Below, in pieces: positions 52,314 to 62,101 of a stretch of 64,000 nucleotides of DNA. Below the pieces are notes generated by a model. It did not search any database. It was not told where the DNA came from and saw only the letters and a program-made list of their open reading frames with translations. The translations under genes and the position numbers were made by a program. Source of the DNA: an uncultured Flavobacteriaceae bacterium (lineage in GTDB: Bacteria; Bacteroidota; Bacteroidia; Flavobacteriales; Flavobacteriaceae); NCBI GenBank assembly GCA_947498845.1, contig CANMLX010000005.1:115772-179771 (forward strand). The letters run 5' to 3'. Positions within the stretch are counted from its first letter, which is position 1. Every line of letters starts with the position of its first letter.

Positions 52314-52606
52314 TAAAAACTTTACATTGTTTATAAATCTATTTAGGTATTGCAAAAATTGTTCCATTAAATAACAATGTTAGCTAATTGGTATAAAGCT
52401 AATTTATATACATGTAAAGACGTTTAAAAACAATGTATATTTGCATTTTATTAGATAACTCAAAATTAACTGAGACATAACTTATAAGCGATATATTATT
52501 TTGTATATATATTGAAAACTTATTCGTGGTTTATATAGGGAATTTATTTATCGCAGGATATAGATAAGAACAGGCTCTCATATTAATTTTACAAGAACTA
52601 TACTTA

Positions 52607-53416
52607 ATGTATAAAACTGCTTTAGTAACTGGAGCTGCTTCTGGTTTAGGATTAAAATTGTCTTTACTTTTAGCTAAAGATAATTATAATCTTATTTTAA
52701 TTGATGTGAATGCTTCTAACTTAGAAGCAGCAAAATTGAAGATTTTACAAATTAATGACGTCAATATACAAATGATAGTTAAAGATCTTAGTGAACTAGA
52801 AGTTGCAGAAACTATATTCAACGAAATAAGAGATCGCCCTATTGATATTTTAGTTAATAATGCAGGTTTTGGTTTGTTTGGTAAGTTTTCAGATACAGAG
52901 TGGGCACGAGAAATGCAGATGTTACAACTACACGTTATAACAAGTACGCATTTAGTAAAATTAGTGTTAGGAGGTATGTTAAAAAGAAAATCAGGAAAAA
53001 TTTTAAATGTATCATCATTGGCAGGTTTCCAGCCAGGACCTTTAATGTCTATTTATTATGCATCTAAAGCCTATATGTTATCGTTTTCTCAAGCATTATC
53101 TAATGAGTTAAAAGGAACAGGTGTTACTGCTACGGTACTTTGTCCAGGACCAACTAAAACGTCATTTCAACAGGTTGTTTCGGGAAATACATCCTGTAAT
53201 AAGATAAGGTTTAATATGGCTTGTGCAGATCAAGTAGCAGCCTATGGATACAAAGCAATGTTAAAAGGTAAAGTTGTTGCGGTTCCTGGTGTTTTAAATA
53301 AGTTTTTATCTATTTTGCCACGTTTTCTAACTAGAAATAGAGCAACATCTGTAGTTCGAAAAATACAGGAAAAAAACAGAGATGTAACACTTGTTAATCA
53401 TTCTGTTTGTAAATAA
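52607..53416 (+). CDS. short-chain dehydrogenase/reductase
   Basis: A 269-residue SDR. Rossmann motif TGAASGLG (8-15), NNAG (83-86), catalytic Ser136 in VSSLAGF and Tyr149-x3-Lys153 in YYASKAY. The C-terminal part ends in a basic segment. The substrate is not deducible. A hairpin terminator follows. Confidence 0.92.
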   Translation: MYKTALVTGAASGLGLKLSLLLAKDNYNLILIDVNASNLEAAKLKILQINDVNIQMIVKDLSELEVAETIFNEIRDRPIDILVNNAGFGLFGKFSDTEWAREMQMLQLHVITSTHLVKLVLGGMLKRKSGKILNVSSLAGFQPGPLMSIYYASKAYMLSFSQALSNELKGTGVTATVLCPGPTKTSFQQVVSGNTSCNKIRFNMACADQVAAYGYKAMLKGKVVAVPGVLNKFLSILPRFLTRNRATSVVRKIQEKNRDVTLVNHSVCK

Positions 53417-53438
53417 TTTTTAGGTATTTAAAAATGAT

Positions 53439-53466
53439 AAAAGCTCGATTGAAAAATCGAGCTTTT
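53439..53466 (+). terminator. terminator after the SDR gene
   Basis: AAAAGCTCGATT-GAAA-AATCGAGCTTTT, a perfect 12-bp stem with a stable GAAA loop. Confidence 0.75.
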
Positions 53467-53647
53467 ACAGTTAATCAACATACTTAAAGAAATAACCTTT
53501 CTTTATCTTAGCATGTACTTGGTCGTATTATAATTGATTTACTTACAGGATACGTTTCCAAAAAAATAAAGTAAGATTAAGATAATGAGCTATTGTAAAA
53601 CGATAAGACTCATTATGTGTTTAATTTAGAATTAATATTTTAAATTT

Positions 53648-53693
53648 AAAGTCTGGTCAAGATATGCGTTTTTTATAGTTTATAACAACCAAC
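53648..53693. repeat. 46-nt repeat with one AACAACC unit
   Basis: Aligns without gaps to 26692-26737 (39 of 46 identical) and ends in AACAACCAAC. Like that copy it lies just downstream of a minus-strand gene, 7 bp from its stop. Upstream, a separate hairpin ATAATGAG/CTCATTAT spans 53582-53616; nothing else is seen in 53467-53700. Confidence 0.7.
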
Positions 53694-53700
53694 ATGATTC

Positions 53701-54681
53701 TTAAAGCACCATTAAATTACAACCTCTTATGTCCGAATTATCAAAACGCCCTATTACCTCAAATGAGTTATCATTATAGACGAGCCCTAAATCTTGAGTA
53801 GCAATGAATGCGCATGAGTTTATATTGGCTAAGTCTATAACATTTATACCTCCTGTTTTTTTATAACCTTGTAAAGATAAAGGGTCTTCAATGTCTCTTG
53901 TTAAAATTTTCATCCATTTCGGGCAGTGAAAAACACCATTCCTTCTAGAATACCCTTGGCTTAAAAGCTCGGTCATACCATACTCACTGTGTACTTGTTT
54001 CACTCCAAAACCATTTTTTAATACCTCGTGTAATTCAGAACGAATTAACTCTTTACGGCGCCCTTTCATACCACCTGTTTCCATTATTATGGTATTTTTA
54101 AGTTGGAATTTTTGAGTTTCAACCAAATCTAGTAAAGCAAATGAAACACCAATTAAAAGCACTTTTTTACCTTCACCATCTAATTTTAATAGTTGGTCTT
54201 TTAAAGCACTTAAGTTGTTTAAATAAAAACCGCTTTCAGGTTTGTTGGATCTGGAAATTAATTCATTTACCATAAAAATTAGAGAAGAACCTTCTCTTTC
54301 CATATATGAGGGAAGTAGCGCTAAAATCACATAATCTTCTATATCTCCGTAAAATTGGAGAAAACTAGTAAAGAAGCTTTGGGTATATAATTCTAAATTA
54401 GTAACATAATGTTTACTAGTAGTACTACCTGTGGTGCCAGAGCTTGTAAATGTTGCTTGTATATTATGGGGGTTACTTACAATTTTATGAGATTTAAAAA
54501 ACTGTATAGGTAAGAAAGGAATATCTGTTACGGTTTTTATATCGCTTGGGTGTTTATATAATAAATCACAAAAGGATCGATAAACACTATTGTTTTCAAA
54601 TTGAAATTTAAACACTTTAAGTGCTAAATTTTCAAATTCGGAGTTGTTACTTATGCTAAAAATCTCAGATGAAGAAATCAT
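53701..54681 (-). CDS. LuxE-like acyltransferase / acyl-protein synthetase family
   Basis: A 326-residue member of the LuxE/PaaK adenylate-forming superfamily. Visible: DIPFLPIQFFKSHKIV, the Thr/Ser/Gly-rich ATP loop TFTSSGTTGSTTSKH and VHSEYGMTELLSQGYSR. Flavobacterial members are annotated as acyltransferases, often near polysaccharide genes; no such locus is seen here. The acyl substrate is unknown. Confidence 0.82.
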   Translation of the reverse strand: MISSSEIFSISNNSEFENLALKVFKFQFENNSVYRSFCDLLYKHPSDIKTVTDIPFLPIQFFKSHKIVSNPHNIQATFTSSGTTGSTTSKHYVTNLELYTQSFFTSFLQFYGDIEDYVILALLPSYMEREGSSLIFMVNELISRSNKPESGFYLNNLSALKDQLLKLDGEGKKVLLIGVSFALLDLVETQKFQLKNTIIMETGGMKGRRKELIRSELHEVLKNGFGVKQVHSEYGMTELLSQGYSRRNGVFHCPKWMKILTRDIEDPLSLQGYKKTGGINVIDLANINSCAFIATQDLGLVYNDNSFEVIGRFDNSDIRGCNLMVL

Positions 54682-54743
54682 GCCGCAAAAGTATATAAAT
54701 AAAAAGTAAAGTTAGTAAAGTGTTTAGTGCACTTTTTTAGAAG

Positions 54744-55079
54744 TCACTGTACAATAAGCTTACGTGTTTCGCTAACTTTGTTTTCAGTAATCCTTAGAAT
54801 GTAAACACCAGTTTTTAACAATGATATATCGAGTTCTCTTCTAACAAAAATTGAAGCTGAGATTTGCTTGCCCAATACATTATATATAGTCACCGTTTTT
54901 TGTAATCCACTTTTAGATGTAATCACCACAGAGGATTTGTCTTTACTTACTGGATTAGGATATATGGAAAGCCCTTCTATAGGTTGATTGTCTCCGCCGG
55001 TAACATTTTGAGCTAATGTTTGTTGTGTAAACAAGACCATTAAAGGCAGTAGAAGTAAAAAAAAGTATTTTTTTATCAT
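54744..55079 (-). CDS. small T9SS type A sorting-domain protein
   Basis: A 111-residue secreted protein made almost only of a signal peptide (to about LAQ, residue 23) and a type A C-terminal sorting domain: GLSIYPNPVSKDKSSVVITS, VTIYNVLGKQIS, LKTGVYILRITENKVSETRKLIV. Type IX secretion recognises this domain. There is no room for a passenger domain, so it is either a tiny cargo or the remnant of a longer protein. Confidence 0.88.
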   Translation of the reverse strand: MIKKYFFLLLLPLMVLFTQQTLAQNVTGGDNQPIEGLSIYPNPVSKDKSSVVITSKSGLQKTVTIYNVLGKQISASIFVRRELDISLLKTGVYILRITENKVSETRKLIVQ

Positions 55080-55279
55080 AATGGGGCTTTAACTCGTTCA
55101 AAATTAGTACTATTATATCAAAAGTTATACCAATTTAATGTTAAATATTTATGTTTTATATCGAAAAGTTAATCCTATGTAACTTCAGGGTTACTTTATT
55201 GTTATTTGTGTTTTAATTTTTATAAATTTACGTTATTCGCTTTATATTTACTCTTTAGAAAATTAATTGAAAAGTTCTT

Positions 55280-55957
55280 ATGAATAAGAAAGATATAAAA
55301 ATACTCTTAGTAGATGATGAACCAGATATTTTAGAAATAGTTGGTTATAATTTATCTAACGAAGGTTATCAGGTAATTACTGCCGAAAATGGTGTAGAAG
55401 CCGTAAAAAAAGCTAAAAAAGAGCACCCTCAATTAATTATTCTTGATGTGATGATGCCAGAAATGGACGGAATAGAGGCTTGTGAGACTATTAGAAAAAA
55501 TCCAGAATTAAAAGATGTTGTTATTACCTTTTTAACAGCAAGAGGCGAAGATTACTCCCAAGTAGCTGGATTTGATGCTGGAGCAGATGATTATATTACC
55601 AAACCAATTAAACCAAAAGTATTACTTAGTAAAGTAAAAGCGCTTTTAAGACGTTTTAAAGAAGAGTTAAACGATTCGGTTAAAGTAGGAAATCTTGTTA
55701 TTAATAGAGATGAGTATAAAATAGTTTTAAAAGGTGAAGAGAAAATTTTACCAAGGAAAGAATTTGAATTACTATCTCTATTAGCATCAAAACCAGGAAA
55801 AGTATTTAAACGTGACGAAATATTAGATAAGGTTTGGGGCAATGAGGTTGTCGTTGGAGGACGAACTATCGATGTGCATATAAGAAAGTTACGTGAAAAA
55901 ATAGGAGATAAAAGCTTTAAAACTGTAAAAGGTGTCGGCTACAAGTTTGTAGACTAA
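55280..55957 (+). CDS. OmpR/PhoB-family response regulator
   Basis: A 225-residue regulator. Receiver domain (1-120): Asp12-Asp13, phospho-acceptor Asp56 in LIILDVMMPEMDG, and Lys of DYITKPIKP. Winged-helix DNA-binding domain (about 130-225): RKEFELLSLLASKPGKVFKRDEIL and VVGGRTIDVHIRKLREKIG. Its stop overlaps the start of the histidine kinase gene. PhoB-like; phosphate control is likely but not proven. Confidence 0.94.
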   Translation: MNKKDIKILLVDDEPDILEIVGYNLSNEGYQVITAENGVEAVKKAKKEHPQLIILDVMMPEMDGIEACETIRKNPELKDVVITFLTARGEDYSQVAGFDAGADDYITKPIKPKVLLSKVKALLRRFKEELNDSVKVGNLVINRDEYKIVLKGEEKILPRKEFELLSLLASKPGKVFKRDEILDKVWGNEVVVGGRTIDVHIRKLREKIGDKSFKTVKGVGYKFVD

Positions 55958-57000
55958 TGCAAGTAAAATTTAAAAAGTCGTACACATTTGCGACTAATAC
56001 TTCATTGTACTTAACAATAGTGTTAACTATATTGTTGGGGGTAATTTTATATTATTTAGGTGCTTTTAGGTGGCTTCCTATACTGTTATGTACTATAATT
56101 ATTTACTGTTTTTCTTTTGCAATCATTCAGTTTCGTATAGAACGTTATATCTATAAGCGTGTAAAAAAAATCTATGATGATTTAACCTTGTTAGAGTCTG
56201 CTAGTTTAACAAGAAAAGCCATAACTACAGACATGGCAACACTTACCGAAGAAATAGATAAGTTTGCCAGAGATAAAAAGCTAGAGATAGAAACGCTTAA
56301 AGTACGTGAGCAATACCGTAAAGAATTCTTAGGAAATATTTCTCATGAACTAAAAACACCATTATTCACTATTCAAGGGTACATATTAACCCTATTGGAT
56401 GGCGCAATAGATGATGAGAAAGTTAGAGGGAAATATTTAAAACGCGCTAGTAGTGCTGTAGAACGTTTAAATTATATTGTAAACGATTTAGACTTAATTA
56501 CTAAATTAGAAGCTGGTGACTTGAGACTAAAACCAGAGGTTTTTGACATAGCAGAGTTAATTAGAGAAGTCTTTGGAATGGTTGAAATGAGGGCCAACGA
56601 AAAGAAAATAACACTTACTTTTGATAGAGACTATAATGAACCCGTTTTAGTAAAAGCAGATAAAGAACGCATACAACAAGTATTGGTAAATCTAATAATT
56701 AACTCTTTAAAGTATGGGCGCTTAAAGGGGACAACCGAAATTAGTATAGAAAACCTAATAAAAAATAAATATATAGTAAGAGTTACCGATAATGGAGAAG
56801 GTATAGAAAAAAATCATCTGGAACGTTTATTTGAGCGTTTTTATCGTGTGGATAAGAGCGGTTCAAGAAGTGAAGGAGGTTCTGGTTTAGGATTATCCAT
56901 AGTAAAGCATATTATAGAAGCTCACAACGAACACATTTATGTAGAAAGTGAATACGGCGTAGGTAGTGAATTTTCATTTACCCTTGAAAAGGCTGAATAA
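55957..57000 (+). CDS. PhoR-like sensor histidine kinase
   Basis: A 347-residue membrane kinase: two helices (about 15-34 and 38-57) with almost no periplasmic loop, a short linker, H-box GNISHELKTPLFTIQGY (His130), N-box VLVNLIINSLKYG, and G-boxes DNGEGI and GGSGLGLSIV. The missing sensor loop suggests it senses through the membrane or a partner, as PhoR does. It overlaps the response regulator by 1 bp and the convergent gene by 27 bp. Confidence 0.94.
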   Translation: MQVKFKKSYTFATNTSLYLTIVLTILLGVILYYLGAFRWLPILLCTIIIYCFSFAIIQFRIERYIYKRVKKIYDDLTLLESASLTRKAITTDMATLTEEIDKFARDKKLEIETLKVREQYRKEFLGNISHELKTPLFTIQGYILTLLDGAIDDEKVRGKYLKRASSAVERLNYIVNDLDLITKLEAGDLRLKPEVFDIAELIREVFGMVEMRANEKKITLTFDRDYNEPVLVKADKERIQQVLVNLIINSLKYGRLKGTTEISIENLIKNKYIVRVTDNGEGIEKNHLERLFERFYRVDKSGSRSEGGSGLGLSIVKHIIEAHNEHIYVESEYGVGSEFSFTLEKAE

Positions 57001-58029
57001 TTCACAAAAATCAATTTTTGTATTAAAGCTTTTAAGCCCCTTATAGTTTACTGTTTTTTCTAATAGTTGTATAGAGAAATCGTTTTGACTACTAGTAGGT
57101 GCAAAACCTTGTAAATCTAGCCTGTTGGCCAAATATTCTTGTTCGAATTGTCCAGGGGTAGGTATAAAAAAAGCTTTCTTTTCTAATTTAGCTAAATCCA
57201 TAACTGTAGTATATCCAGATCTGGATACTATTAATTTACTTTTATTAATGGTATCTTCTAATAATTTTGAAGTCATAAAATTGTAGATGGTTAAAGGTCC
57301 TTTTTCTTCTACAGTTTGTTCCTTTTCCATGAAGCCTTTAACAAATACAATGCGCCCTCTGTAATTTTTAACTTCATTAAGTAATTTGTCTACTAGTAAC
57401 GAGCGTTGAGGCTCTGGTCCAGAAATTAAAACCAGTAAATCTATGGTAGGATCTGTGTTTTTTTTATTAAAACGACTAAGAGGGCCTATGTATTTAGTAG
57501 GTATTTCTAACTTTTTTTTATGTCCTAATTCGCCAGATAGATTTATTTCTCCTTCATTGTCTGGAACCCAACATTCATCAAAACGATTCATGAATTTCTC
57601 ATGTAACTTGGTACTAAGCCACGTTGTTCTACCACTTAAAACCTTTAGCTGATGTGTAATAAATACACAAGGAACTTTTTTGTTATAAACACCTAACCTA
57701 TTGTCTGATATAATACCAGAAATATGATGTGCTTTAACAATGCCCTTTATGGCTTTTTTTTCTTCATTAATAGCCTTAATCAATTTAGGAGAATCCTTTA
57801 TTAATTTTAGTTTAAAATGTTTGCCTTTTTTAGCATAAGTTATATCGTATGAAGGCAATTCTATAGATGAAAATTTTGGAAACTCTTTGCGTAATAGCAT
57901 TAAGGCAACACCATCGCTAGCTATAATAGGCTCAAAACCTTGATTTGCCAAAGCTTTTATAATGGGTATGCAACGTGTCGCATGACCAAGGCCCCAATTA
58001 AGAGGAGCAACTAAAATTCGTTTTTTCAT
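56974..58029 (-). CDS. MurG-like glycosyltransferase family protein
   Basis: A 351-residue GT-B fold protein: ILVAPLNWGLGHATRCIPIIKALANQG (MurG-like N-terminal GHATR), IISDNRLGVYNKKVPCVFITHQL, and donor-site LIVSRSGYTTVMDLAKLEKKAFFIPTPGQFEQEYLANRL. Flavobacteria carry such proteins in addition to MurG; the acceptor is unknown. Its 3' end overlaps the histidine kinase gene on the opposite strand by 27 bp. Confidence 0.87.
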   Translation of the reverse strand: MKKRILVAPLNWGLGHATRCIPIIKALANQGFEPIIASDGVALMLLRKEFPKFSSIELPSYDITYAKKGKHFKLKLIKDSPKLIKAINEEKKAIKGIVKAHHISGIISDNRLGVYNKKVPCVFITHQLKVLSGRTTWLSTKLHEKFMNRFDECWVPDNEGEINLSGELGHKKKLEIPTKYIGPLSRFNKKNTDPTIDLLVLISGPEPQRSLLVDKLLNEVKNYRGRIVFVKGFMEKEQTVEEKGPLTIYNFMTSKLLEDTINKSKLIVSRSGYTTVMDLAKLEKKAFFIPTPGQFEQEYLANRLDLQGFAPTSSQNDFSIQLLEKTVNYKGLKSFNTKIDFCELFSLFKGK

Positions 58030-58282
58030 TAACTGTTTTGGATAAAGTGCTTTAGAAAAACAGAAGCATTATAAAAAATTAAATATAATTAAAACCCAAA
58101 AGCAATCAAACTTAATTTTGAGTGTATGTAAAGTGTCAAATATAATTTTACCTTAGGAGTTAAATATTTCCTAAGCTTTATTAAACATAACTCATACAAT
58201 AATTAATTGTTAACTATAGCTTTTAAAATTGAAATTGTACTTTTGACATCATAATTAAGAGAATAAAGGAATTTTTATAGAA

Positions 58283-58960
58283 GTGGGGAGTAAAAACAAG
58301 CTTAAGCGATTTAAAGAAAACGAGACCTTTACAAATGTATTTCAGCCTAGTAGAGAAGATTTAGTTGATACTATTTATGAATTAAAAGGAAAATGGAATG
58401 CTGTGTTTTTTAAAAACAACAATCCAATAGTTTTAGAATTAGGTTGCGGTAAAGGGGAATATTCTGTTGCCTTAGCGAAAAAGTTTCCTGAAAAGAATTT
58501 TATAGGCGTAGATATTAAAGGAGCGCGTTTTTGGAGAGGCGCCAAAACTGCAATTGAAGAAGACATATCTAATGTTGCATTTCTTAGAGCCCAAATAGAA
58601 CTAATAGATAATGCTTTTGCCGAAAATGAAGTTGATGAAATATGGATAACCTTTCCAGATCCCCAAATAAAGTACAAGCGAACTAAACATAGACTTACTA
58701 ATACTGCTTTTTTAAATCGTTACCAACATATATTGAAACCCAAAGGTGTTATGAATTTAAAGACAGATAGTGAATTTATGCATGGCTATACATTAGGGCT
58801 TTTGCATGGAGCAGGTCATGAAGTGTTGTATGCAAATCATGATGTCTATCGTCAAGAAGGAAGCCCAGAAGAAGTCACTAGCATACAAACATTTTATGAA
58901 TCTCAATATTTAAAGGAGAATAAGCCAATTACTTATATAAAATTTAAATTTAAGCAGTAA
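58283..58960 (+). CDS. trmB: tRNA (guanine-46-N7)-methyltransferase
   Basis: A 225-residue SAM-dependent methyltransferase: VLELGCGKGEYSVALAKKFPEKNFIGVDIKGARFWRGAK, IWITFPDPQIKYKRTKHRL (PDPxxKxRHxKxR-type signature). The start codon is GTG (58283); a TACTTTTG -7 element lies at 58238-58245. The preceding 58030-58282 gap shows no other feature. The stop overlaps the next ATG by 1 bp. Confidence 0.95.
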   Translation: MGSKNKLKRFKENETFTNVFQPSREDLVDTIYELKGKWNAVFFKNNNPIVLELGCGKGEYSVALAKKFPEKNFIGVDIKGARFWRGAKTAIEEDISNVAFLRAQIELIDNAFAENEVDEIWITFPDPQIKYKRTKHRLTNTAFLNRYQHILKPKGVMNLKTDSEFMHGYTLGLLHGAGHEVLYANHDVYRQEGSPEEVTSIQTFYESQYLKENKPITYIKFKFKQ

Positions 58961-59586
58961 TGGATATTACATTTGTCTTTTTTTTAGGTTTATTTTTTGC
59001 AATAATAGGTGTTGTTCCTCCTGGATTGTTAAATATGACAGCTGCAAAAATTAGTTTAAAAGAAGGGCATGCCAGAGGCATTATGTTTTCCATAGGTGTA
59101 AGTATTATTGTATTTGTACAGACTTATTTGGCAACGATATTTGCACATTACCTTAGTAAACATCCAGAAGCAGTTAGCATTCTTAGAAGTGTCGCTTTAG
59201 TTATATTTATATTAATAGCGATATATTTTTTGTTTGTAGCAAAAGCCAAAACAAAACAACACATCGAACCTAAGATTAAGAGTAAACAAAGTCGTTTTTT
59301 TCAAGGGATGTTAATGTCTGGAATAAATGTTTTTCCTATACCATATCAAGCATATATTACAATAACTTTAGCTACAGCAGGGTGGTTAGACTTTGAAAAA
59401 TCTAATATCTTATCTTATGTAACTGGAGCAGGAATGGGAACATTTGTAATGCTTTACATGTATATTTTCTTTTTTGATAAGATTAAAAATAAGTCGTTTA
59501 CCTCCCAAAAAAACATGAATTATATTATTGGAGGCATTACAGGTATTATTGCAATCATTACATTAATTAACATTATTAGAAAATGA
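58960..59586 (+). CDS. LysE-family transporter
   Basis: A 208-residue protein with about six hydrophobic helices and the LysE/RhtB N-terminal pattern FFAIIGVVPPGLLNMTAAKISLKEGHARGIMFSIGVS. Family members export amino acids or related small molecules. Translationally coupled to trmB. Confidence 0.85.
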   Translation: MDITFVFFLGLFFAIIGVVPPGLLNMTAAKISLKEGHARGIMFSIGVSIIVFVQTYLATIFAHYLSKHPEAVSILRSVALVIFILIAIYFLFVAKAKTKQHIEPKIKSKQSRFFQGMLMSGINVFPIPYQAYITITLATAGWLDFEKSNILSYVTGAGMGTFVMLYMYIFFFDKIKNKSFTSQKNMNYIIGGITGIIAIITLINIIRK

Positions 59587-59592
59587 TAATTT

Positions 59593-59922
59593 ATGAAACC
59601 AGAGACTCTCAATTTTTTCGACAAAGTTTATGACATTGCTAAGCAGGTTCCGTACGGAAGAGTAACGAGTTACGGTGCAATAGCTAAATATCTAGGAGCA
59701 GCTAGAAGTGCTAGAATGGTTGGGTATGCTATGAATGGTTCGGGAGGAAAAGACGTACCAGCTCACAGAGTAGTTAATAGAAAAGGCTTGCTAACAGGAA
59801 AACATCATTTTGATGGGACTAACCTTATGCAGCAATTGTTAGAAAGTGAAGGTATAGAAGTTGTTGATAATCAAATCCAGAATTTAGAATCTGTTTTTTG
59901 GAATCCTTCAGAAGAACTTTAA
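59593..59922 (+). CDS. alkyltransferase-like (ATL) protein of the MGMT family
   Basis: A 109-residue protein with the MGMT DNA-binding fold: IAKQVPYGRVTSYGAIAKYLGAARSARMVGYAMNG. The reactive PCHRV motif of alkyltransferases is PAHRVVNRKG here (Ala for Cys). It therefore cannot accept alkyl groups. ATL proteins bind O6-alkylguanine and hand lesions to nucleotide excision repair. Confidence 0.9.
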   Translation: MKPETLNFFDKVYDIAKQVPYGRVTSYGAIAKYLGAARSARMVGYAMNGSGGKDVPAHRVVNRKGLLTGKHHFDGTNLMQQLLESEGIEVVDNQIQNLESVFWNPSEEL

Positions 59923-59954
59923 ATGTAACGTTAAATCTAAAATTTAGACTTAAA

Positions 59955-60803
59955 TTAAAAATTTATTCCCAGACCTACACTAACAGTCGAAAAGCTCTGA
60001 TTTCCTATTTTTAAATATTCGTAACCTCCATTAAATTTATAGTGTTTTACGTAATAATTAATTAGAGCGTTAAATTTACCAAGAGTGCTGTTATTTATAA
60101 GTGTGTGATTAAAGTTTGATTCCAAGCTTATAGGATTTCCAATAAAAATTTCGGTGCCCAAACCAAATGAAAAGCCAAAATCGTCAACACTACCATCTAC
60201 ATAAGATGCTCCTATACCCCACCAACCGTCAAATCGTTTTGTCCTTATTCTATGATATTTAACTAAACCAGTATAAATTGCTAGCGTGTTATATCCAAAA
60301 TTAGGATTGTTTTCCCATAGTTGCAAATAATCGATTTCCACAGCTAACCTGTTATAAAAACGCATATCAATATTTAAATGATTTCCACTTAGATTTGAAT
60401 TTTCAAAAATATATCTAGATGATATAGCTGTTCTTCCTATAGTAGAATTATTACCCCATTCATAAGTATAATTGCCGCTACTAGGATTAAGGTAAGGTTG
60501 TTTAGTTAATATGGCTCTACTATTAGGGCTGTCTTTTTCAAAAGGAGCTTCAACTAAAATTCCATAGGCGGTGTAAGCAAAAATATTTACCAATAATCTA
60601 CCAAAGGTTTCAGCAAATAGTTGTTTCGCTAGACTTTTCTCTTCTTCCTCATCATTTTTGTTATTGCCAATGTTTTTAGTAGAGGCATTTATACTATTTT
60701 CTTGTTTTTTTAAACTTTCTTTAGCTCTTTCAAGTTTACTTTGTGAGATACATAAATTTGAAATAAAAACACATGTGGTAATTAATAAGAGTCTTGATAA
60801 CAT
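59955..60803 (-). CDS. secreted outer-membrane-like protein of unknown function
   Basis: A 282-residue protein with a signal peptide (MLSRLLLITTCVFISNLCISQ). A short Lys/Glu-rich segment (about 22-60) is followed by alternating aromatic strands to the end (SVGLGINF), like a small beta-barrel. The frame is open to 60875, but Met 60803 gives the proper signal sequence. No family recognised. Confidence 0.7.
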   Translation of the reverse strand: MLSRLLLITTCVFISNLCISQSKLERAKESLKKQENSINASTKNIGNNKNDEEEEKSLAKQLFAETFGRLLVNIFAYTAYGILVEAPFEKDSPNSRAILTKQPYLNPSSGNYTYEWGNNSTIGRTAISSRYIFENSNLSGNHLNIDMRFYNRLAVEIDYLQLWENNPNFGYNTLAIYTGLVKYHRIRTKRFDGWWGIGASYVDGSVDDFGFSFGLGTEIFIGNPISLESNFNHTLINNSTLGKFNALINYYVKHYKFNGGYEYLKIGNQSFSTVSVGLGINF

Positions 60804-60905
60804 TAATTTAGGATTAAATACCATATGGGTTAACATAAATCGTACCAATCCTAGGTTAAAATAAATTTTAACCATTGTTTAATAAACAAAACTTCTAGAA
60901 TCTAG

Positions 60906-60937
60906 TTGCTATCTTAAACTTAATTAAATTATCTTTG
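60906..60937 (+). promoter_or_regulatory. promoter of the Mrp/NBP35 gene
   Basis: TTG (60906-60908), 21 bp, TATCTTTG (60930-60937), 23 bp before the ATG. Confidence 0.6.
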
Positions 60938-60960
60938 CAAATTAGAATTAATTCGCATAA

Positions 60961-62097
60961 ATGAAGCTTAATAAACAAGACATATTAAAAGCACTGGAGC
61001 ATATAACTGTTCCTGGGGAAGGACAAAATATGGTAGAAAGTGGTGCCGTTAAAAACGTAATTACTTTTGCAGATGAGGTTATTGTAGATATCACCATAAA
61101 AAACCCAAGTTTACAAGCAAAAAAGCGAACAGAAGTAGATATTCTCAAAATTATTCATGAGAAGGTTTATAAAAAGGCTAAAATAAAGGTGAATGTTAAG
61201 GTAGAAGCTCCAGAAAAACCTAAAACAAACGTAATTAAAGGAAAGCCAATAAAAGGGATTCAAAATATAGTAGCGGTAGCTTCTGGAAAAGGTGGTGTAG
61301 GGAAGTCTACAGTAACAGCAAATTTAGCAGTTACTTTAGCAAAAATGGGATTCAAAGTAGGTGTTTTAGATGCCGATATTTACGGCCCATCAATACCTAT
61401 TATGTTTGATGTAGCAGCAGAAAAACCTCTGGCAGTTACTATAGAAGGGAAATCTAAAATGAAACCTATTGAAAACTATGGCGTAAAAGTATTATCCATA
61501 GGGTTCTTTACCCAACCCAATCAAGCCGTTGTATGGCGAGGACCCATGGCAGCAAAAGCATTAAACCAAATGATATTTGATGCACATTGGGGAGAACTAG
61601 ATTTCTTATTACTAGATTTGCCTCCAGGAACGGGAGATATACATTTAAGCATCATGCAGTCGCTCCCTATTACAGGAGCAGTTGTAGTGAGTACACCACA
61701 AAATATAGCACTTGCCGATGCTAAAAAAGGTGTCGCTATGTTTCAACAAGAAAGTATTGATGTGCCTGTCTTGGGAATTATAGAGAATATGGCGTATTTT
61801 ACACCTGAGGAATTACCTAACAATAAATACTATATCTTTGGGAAAGAAGGTGCTAAGCATTTAGCAGAAGATTTAAAAGTCCCATTTTTAGGAGAACTTC
61901 CATTAATACAAAGTATTCGAGAGGCGGGAGATTTTGGACGCCCAGCAGCGCTACAAACTGCGACCAATTTAGAAAAAGCTTTTGATACACTAACAAAAAA
62001 TGTAGTGCAAGAGGTCGTAAGACGCAATGAGGATTTACCTCCTACCGAAGCAATAAAAATTACAACAATGGCTGGTTGTTCAGCAGTTAACAAATAA
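60961..62097 (+). CDS. Mrp/NBP35 (ApbC) iron-sulfur carrier ATPase
   Basis: A 378-residue protein. N-terminal DUF59/MIP18 domain (about 5-80), then a P-loop ATPase with deviant Walker A GKGGVGKST (109-117), DADIYGPSIPIMF and LLLDLPPGTGDIHL. It carries Fe-S clusters to apo-proteins. It is followed at once by a NifU-like scaffold and a ferredoxin, which supports an Fe-S assembly role. Confidence 0.93.
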   Translation: MKLNKQDILKALEHITVPGEGQNMVESGAVKNVITFADEVIVDITIKNPSLQAKKRTEVDILKIIHEKVYKKAKIKVNVKVEAPEKPKTNVIKGKPIKGIQNIVAVASGKGGVGKSTVTANLAVTLAKMGFKVGVLDADIYGPSIPIMFDVAAEKPLAVTIEGKSKMKPIENYGVKVLSIGFFTQPNQAVVWRGPMAAKALNQMIFDAHWGELDFLLLDLPPGTGDIHLSIMQSLPITGAVVVSTPQNIALADAKKGVAMFQQESIDVPVLGIIENMAYFTPEELPNNKYYIFGKEGAKHLAEDLKVPFLGELPLIQSIREAGDFGRPAALQTATNLEKAFDTLTKNVVQEVVRRNEDLPPTEAIKITTMAGCSAVNK

Positions 62098-62101
62098 GAC
62101 A

